Assembly: GCA_017420845.1 (NCBI GenBank)
Contig: JAFQOC010000510.1
Span: 1-7,522 of the forward strand
Reading direction: 5' to 3'
DNA: 7,522 nucleotides
Source: Clostridia bacterium
Lineage (GTDB): Bacteria; Bacillota; Clostridia; Oscillospirales; CAG-272
The position numbers and the translations under genes were made by a program. Shown here piece after piece: positions 6,474-7,522 of this stretch (the stretch's first letter is position 1; every line of letters begins with the position of its first letter). The notes below the pieces were generated by a model that was given only the letters and a program-made list of their open reading frames with translations, ran no database searches and was not told where the DNA came from.

Positions 6474-7522
6474 ATGAAGAAAAATTTCAGGACCATACTC
6501 GGGTATATCCTGGCTCTTGCGGTGCTCATCGGCGTAGTCGCCATGGTGCACACCGCTACCACGGCTCAAAAGGAGAAAATCACCGAGGCAGATTTCGTAG
6601 CGGCTCTGTCCAAGGGAGAGGTCGCTACCTACACCATTGATTACGGCAAGGGCTACCTGGTTTACCGGCTCTTTGTCAAGGATGATAACGGAAATTTCCT
6701 GGATGTAAACGGCTCCCCCGTCATCCTGCCCCCCCTGAATCAGAGCCCCGATGCTCTGCCTCCCGCAGAGGGTGAGACCGCTGAGGGCGAGACGGCCGGG
6801 GGCGAGACCGCTCCCGAGACAGAAAAGCCTCTTGATGCTCCCGTGGCCGACAGCAGCGAGCTCGACTACTCGGTGCTGAAGGACGTGGATCTCAAGCTGA
6901 GTGATCCCTACCAAATCAAGCTGGCCGACATTTCCGCCTCCCGTCTGACCTACATCGACACCCTTTCGGTGGAGCAGGCGAAGGAGGGCTACGGCGTGGG
7001 CATCCTCAACAGCTACGACATCCGTCCCGCCAACACCCTGCCCTGGTGGGTATCCCTTCTCCCCGCCATCTTCATCATCATCGCCATGGTGGCCCTGTAC
7101 TACTTTGCCACCAAGAGAATGATGAACAGCGGAGGCCCCGGCGCCAAGACCGGGGGCTTCGGCAAGGCTCACGTCAAGATGCCTACCGACGATAAGAACA
7201 AGATCACCTTCCGCGACGTAGCCGGCGCTGACGAGGAAAAGGAAGAGCTGGTGGAGATCGTGGATTACCTCAAGGCTCCCACCAAGTTCGCCCGTCTGGG
7301 CGCCCGTATCCCCCATGGCGTTCTGCTCATGGGCCCTCCCGGTACGGGTAAGACCCTCTTGGCCAAGGCCGTGGCCGGCGAGGCGGGAGTTCCCTTCTTC
7401 TCCATCTCGGGCTCCGACTTCGTGGAGATGTACGTGGGTGTGGGCGCTTCCCGCGTCCGCGACCTGTTCGATACCGCCCGCAAGGCAGGCTCCGCCATCA
7501 TCTTCATCGACGAGATCGACGC
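6474..7522 (+). CDS. ftsH: ATP-dependent zinc metalloprotease FtsH (partial, 3' end beyond the window)
   Basis: This is the membrane-anchored hexameric AAA+ protease that degrades misfolded membrane proteins and selected cytoplasmic proteins. The first 349 codons are present; the rest of the AAA domain and the zinc protease domain (HEXXH) lie beyond the window end. GGAG at 6465-6468, five bases before ATG 6474, sets the start. An N-terminal membrane helix (about 8-26), a long extracytoplasmic region (about 28-188) and a second helix (about 191-212) lead into the AAA module. That module shows Walker A GPPGTGKT (287-294), the pore loop FVEMYVG (316-322) and Walker B IIFIDEID (D346, E347). Walker A begins about 95 residues later than in Escherichia coli FtsH (192), because the extracytoplasmic region is enlarged and contains an acidic repeat. 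No frame disruption is visible. Confidence 0.96.
   Translation, partial: MKKNFRTILGYILALAVLIGVVAMVHTATTAQKEKITEADFVAALSKGEVATYTIDYGKGYLVYRLFVKDDNGNFLDVNGSPVILPPLNQSPDALPPAEGETAEGETAGGETAPETEKPLDAPVADSSELDYSVLKDVDLKLSDPYQIKLADISASRLTYIDTLSVEQAKEGYGVGILNSYDIRPANTLPWWVSLLPAIFIIIAMVALYYFATKRMMNSGGPGAKTGGFGKAHVKMPTDDKNKITFRDVAGADEEKEELVEIVDYLKAPTKFARLGARIPHGVLLMGPPGTGKTLLAKAVAGEAGVPFFSISGSDFVEMYVGVGASRVRDLFDTARKAGSAIIFIDEID
6771..6815 (+). repeat. Three 15-base tandem repeats inside ftsH
   Basis: Three imperfect units (6771-6785, 6786-6800, 6801-6815) each begin GGYGAGACSGCY and encode GETA plus one variable residue, giving about residues 100-114 of FtsH. They sit in a proline-, glutamate- and threonine-rich stretch in the extracytoplasmic region and are probably disordered. 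Repeat length is a multiple of three, so copy-number change would keep the frame. Confidence 0.8.

Noticed and set aside
6395..6640. 81-residue + strand open frame overlapping the ftsH start
   Set aside because: Most of it is ftsH read in another frame. It lacks a ribosome binding site, and the ATG at 6474 with GGAG gives clear FtsH.

Overview
The window is a compact chromosomal housekeeping region, all genes on the + strand, from a GC-rich Gram-positive bacterium. The gene set and order (gdpP, rplI, dnaB, then tilS, hpt, ftsH), the GdpP architecture and the strong AAAGGAG-type ribosome binding sites point to the Bacillota. The GC-rich, C/G-ending codon use suggests a gut-type Clostridia lineage such as Oscillospirales; this placement is inference. 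I see no mobile element, CRISPR array, tRNA or rRNA.

Layout: 70-2253 is gdpP (membrane-bound c-di-AMP phosphodiesterase). 2335-2778 is rplI (ribosomal protein bL9). 2787-4159 is dnaB (replicative helicase), whose N-terminus is split by an apparent -1 frameshift at the heptamer C CCT TTT. 4208-5641 is tilS (tRNA-Ile lysidine synthetase). 5674-6243 is hpt (hypoxanthine phosphoribosyltransferase). After a 230-base gap with a good promoter and a potentially structured leader, ftsH (membrane AAA+ protease) starts at 6474 and runs off the end of the window. Gaps from gdpP to hpt are short (8 to 81 bases) and lack convincing terminators, so these five genes may be co-transcribed, with ftsH also driven by its own promoter.

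The window joins two clusters that lie apart in Bacillus subtilis: gdpP-rplI-dnaB and tilS-hpt-ftsH. They cover second-messenger turnover, translation, replication, tRNA decoding, purine salvage and membrane proteostasis. The points most worth checking are the frameshift at the start of the essential gene dnaB, the leader and inverted repeat upstream of ftsH, and the unusually long, acidic-repeat-bearing extracytoplasmic domain of FtsH. I found no wholly new gene system.
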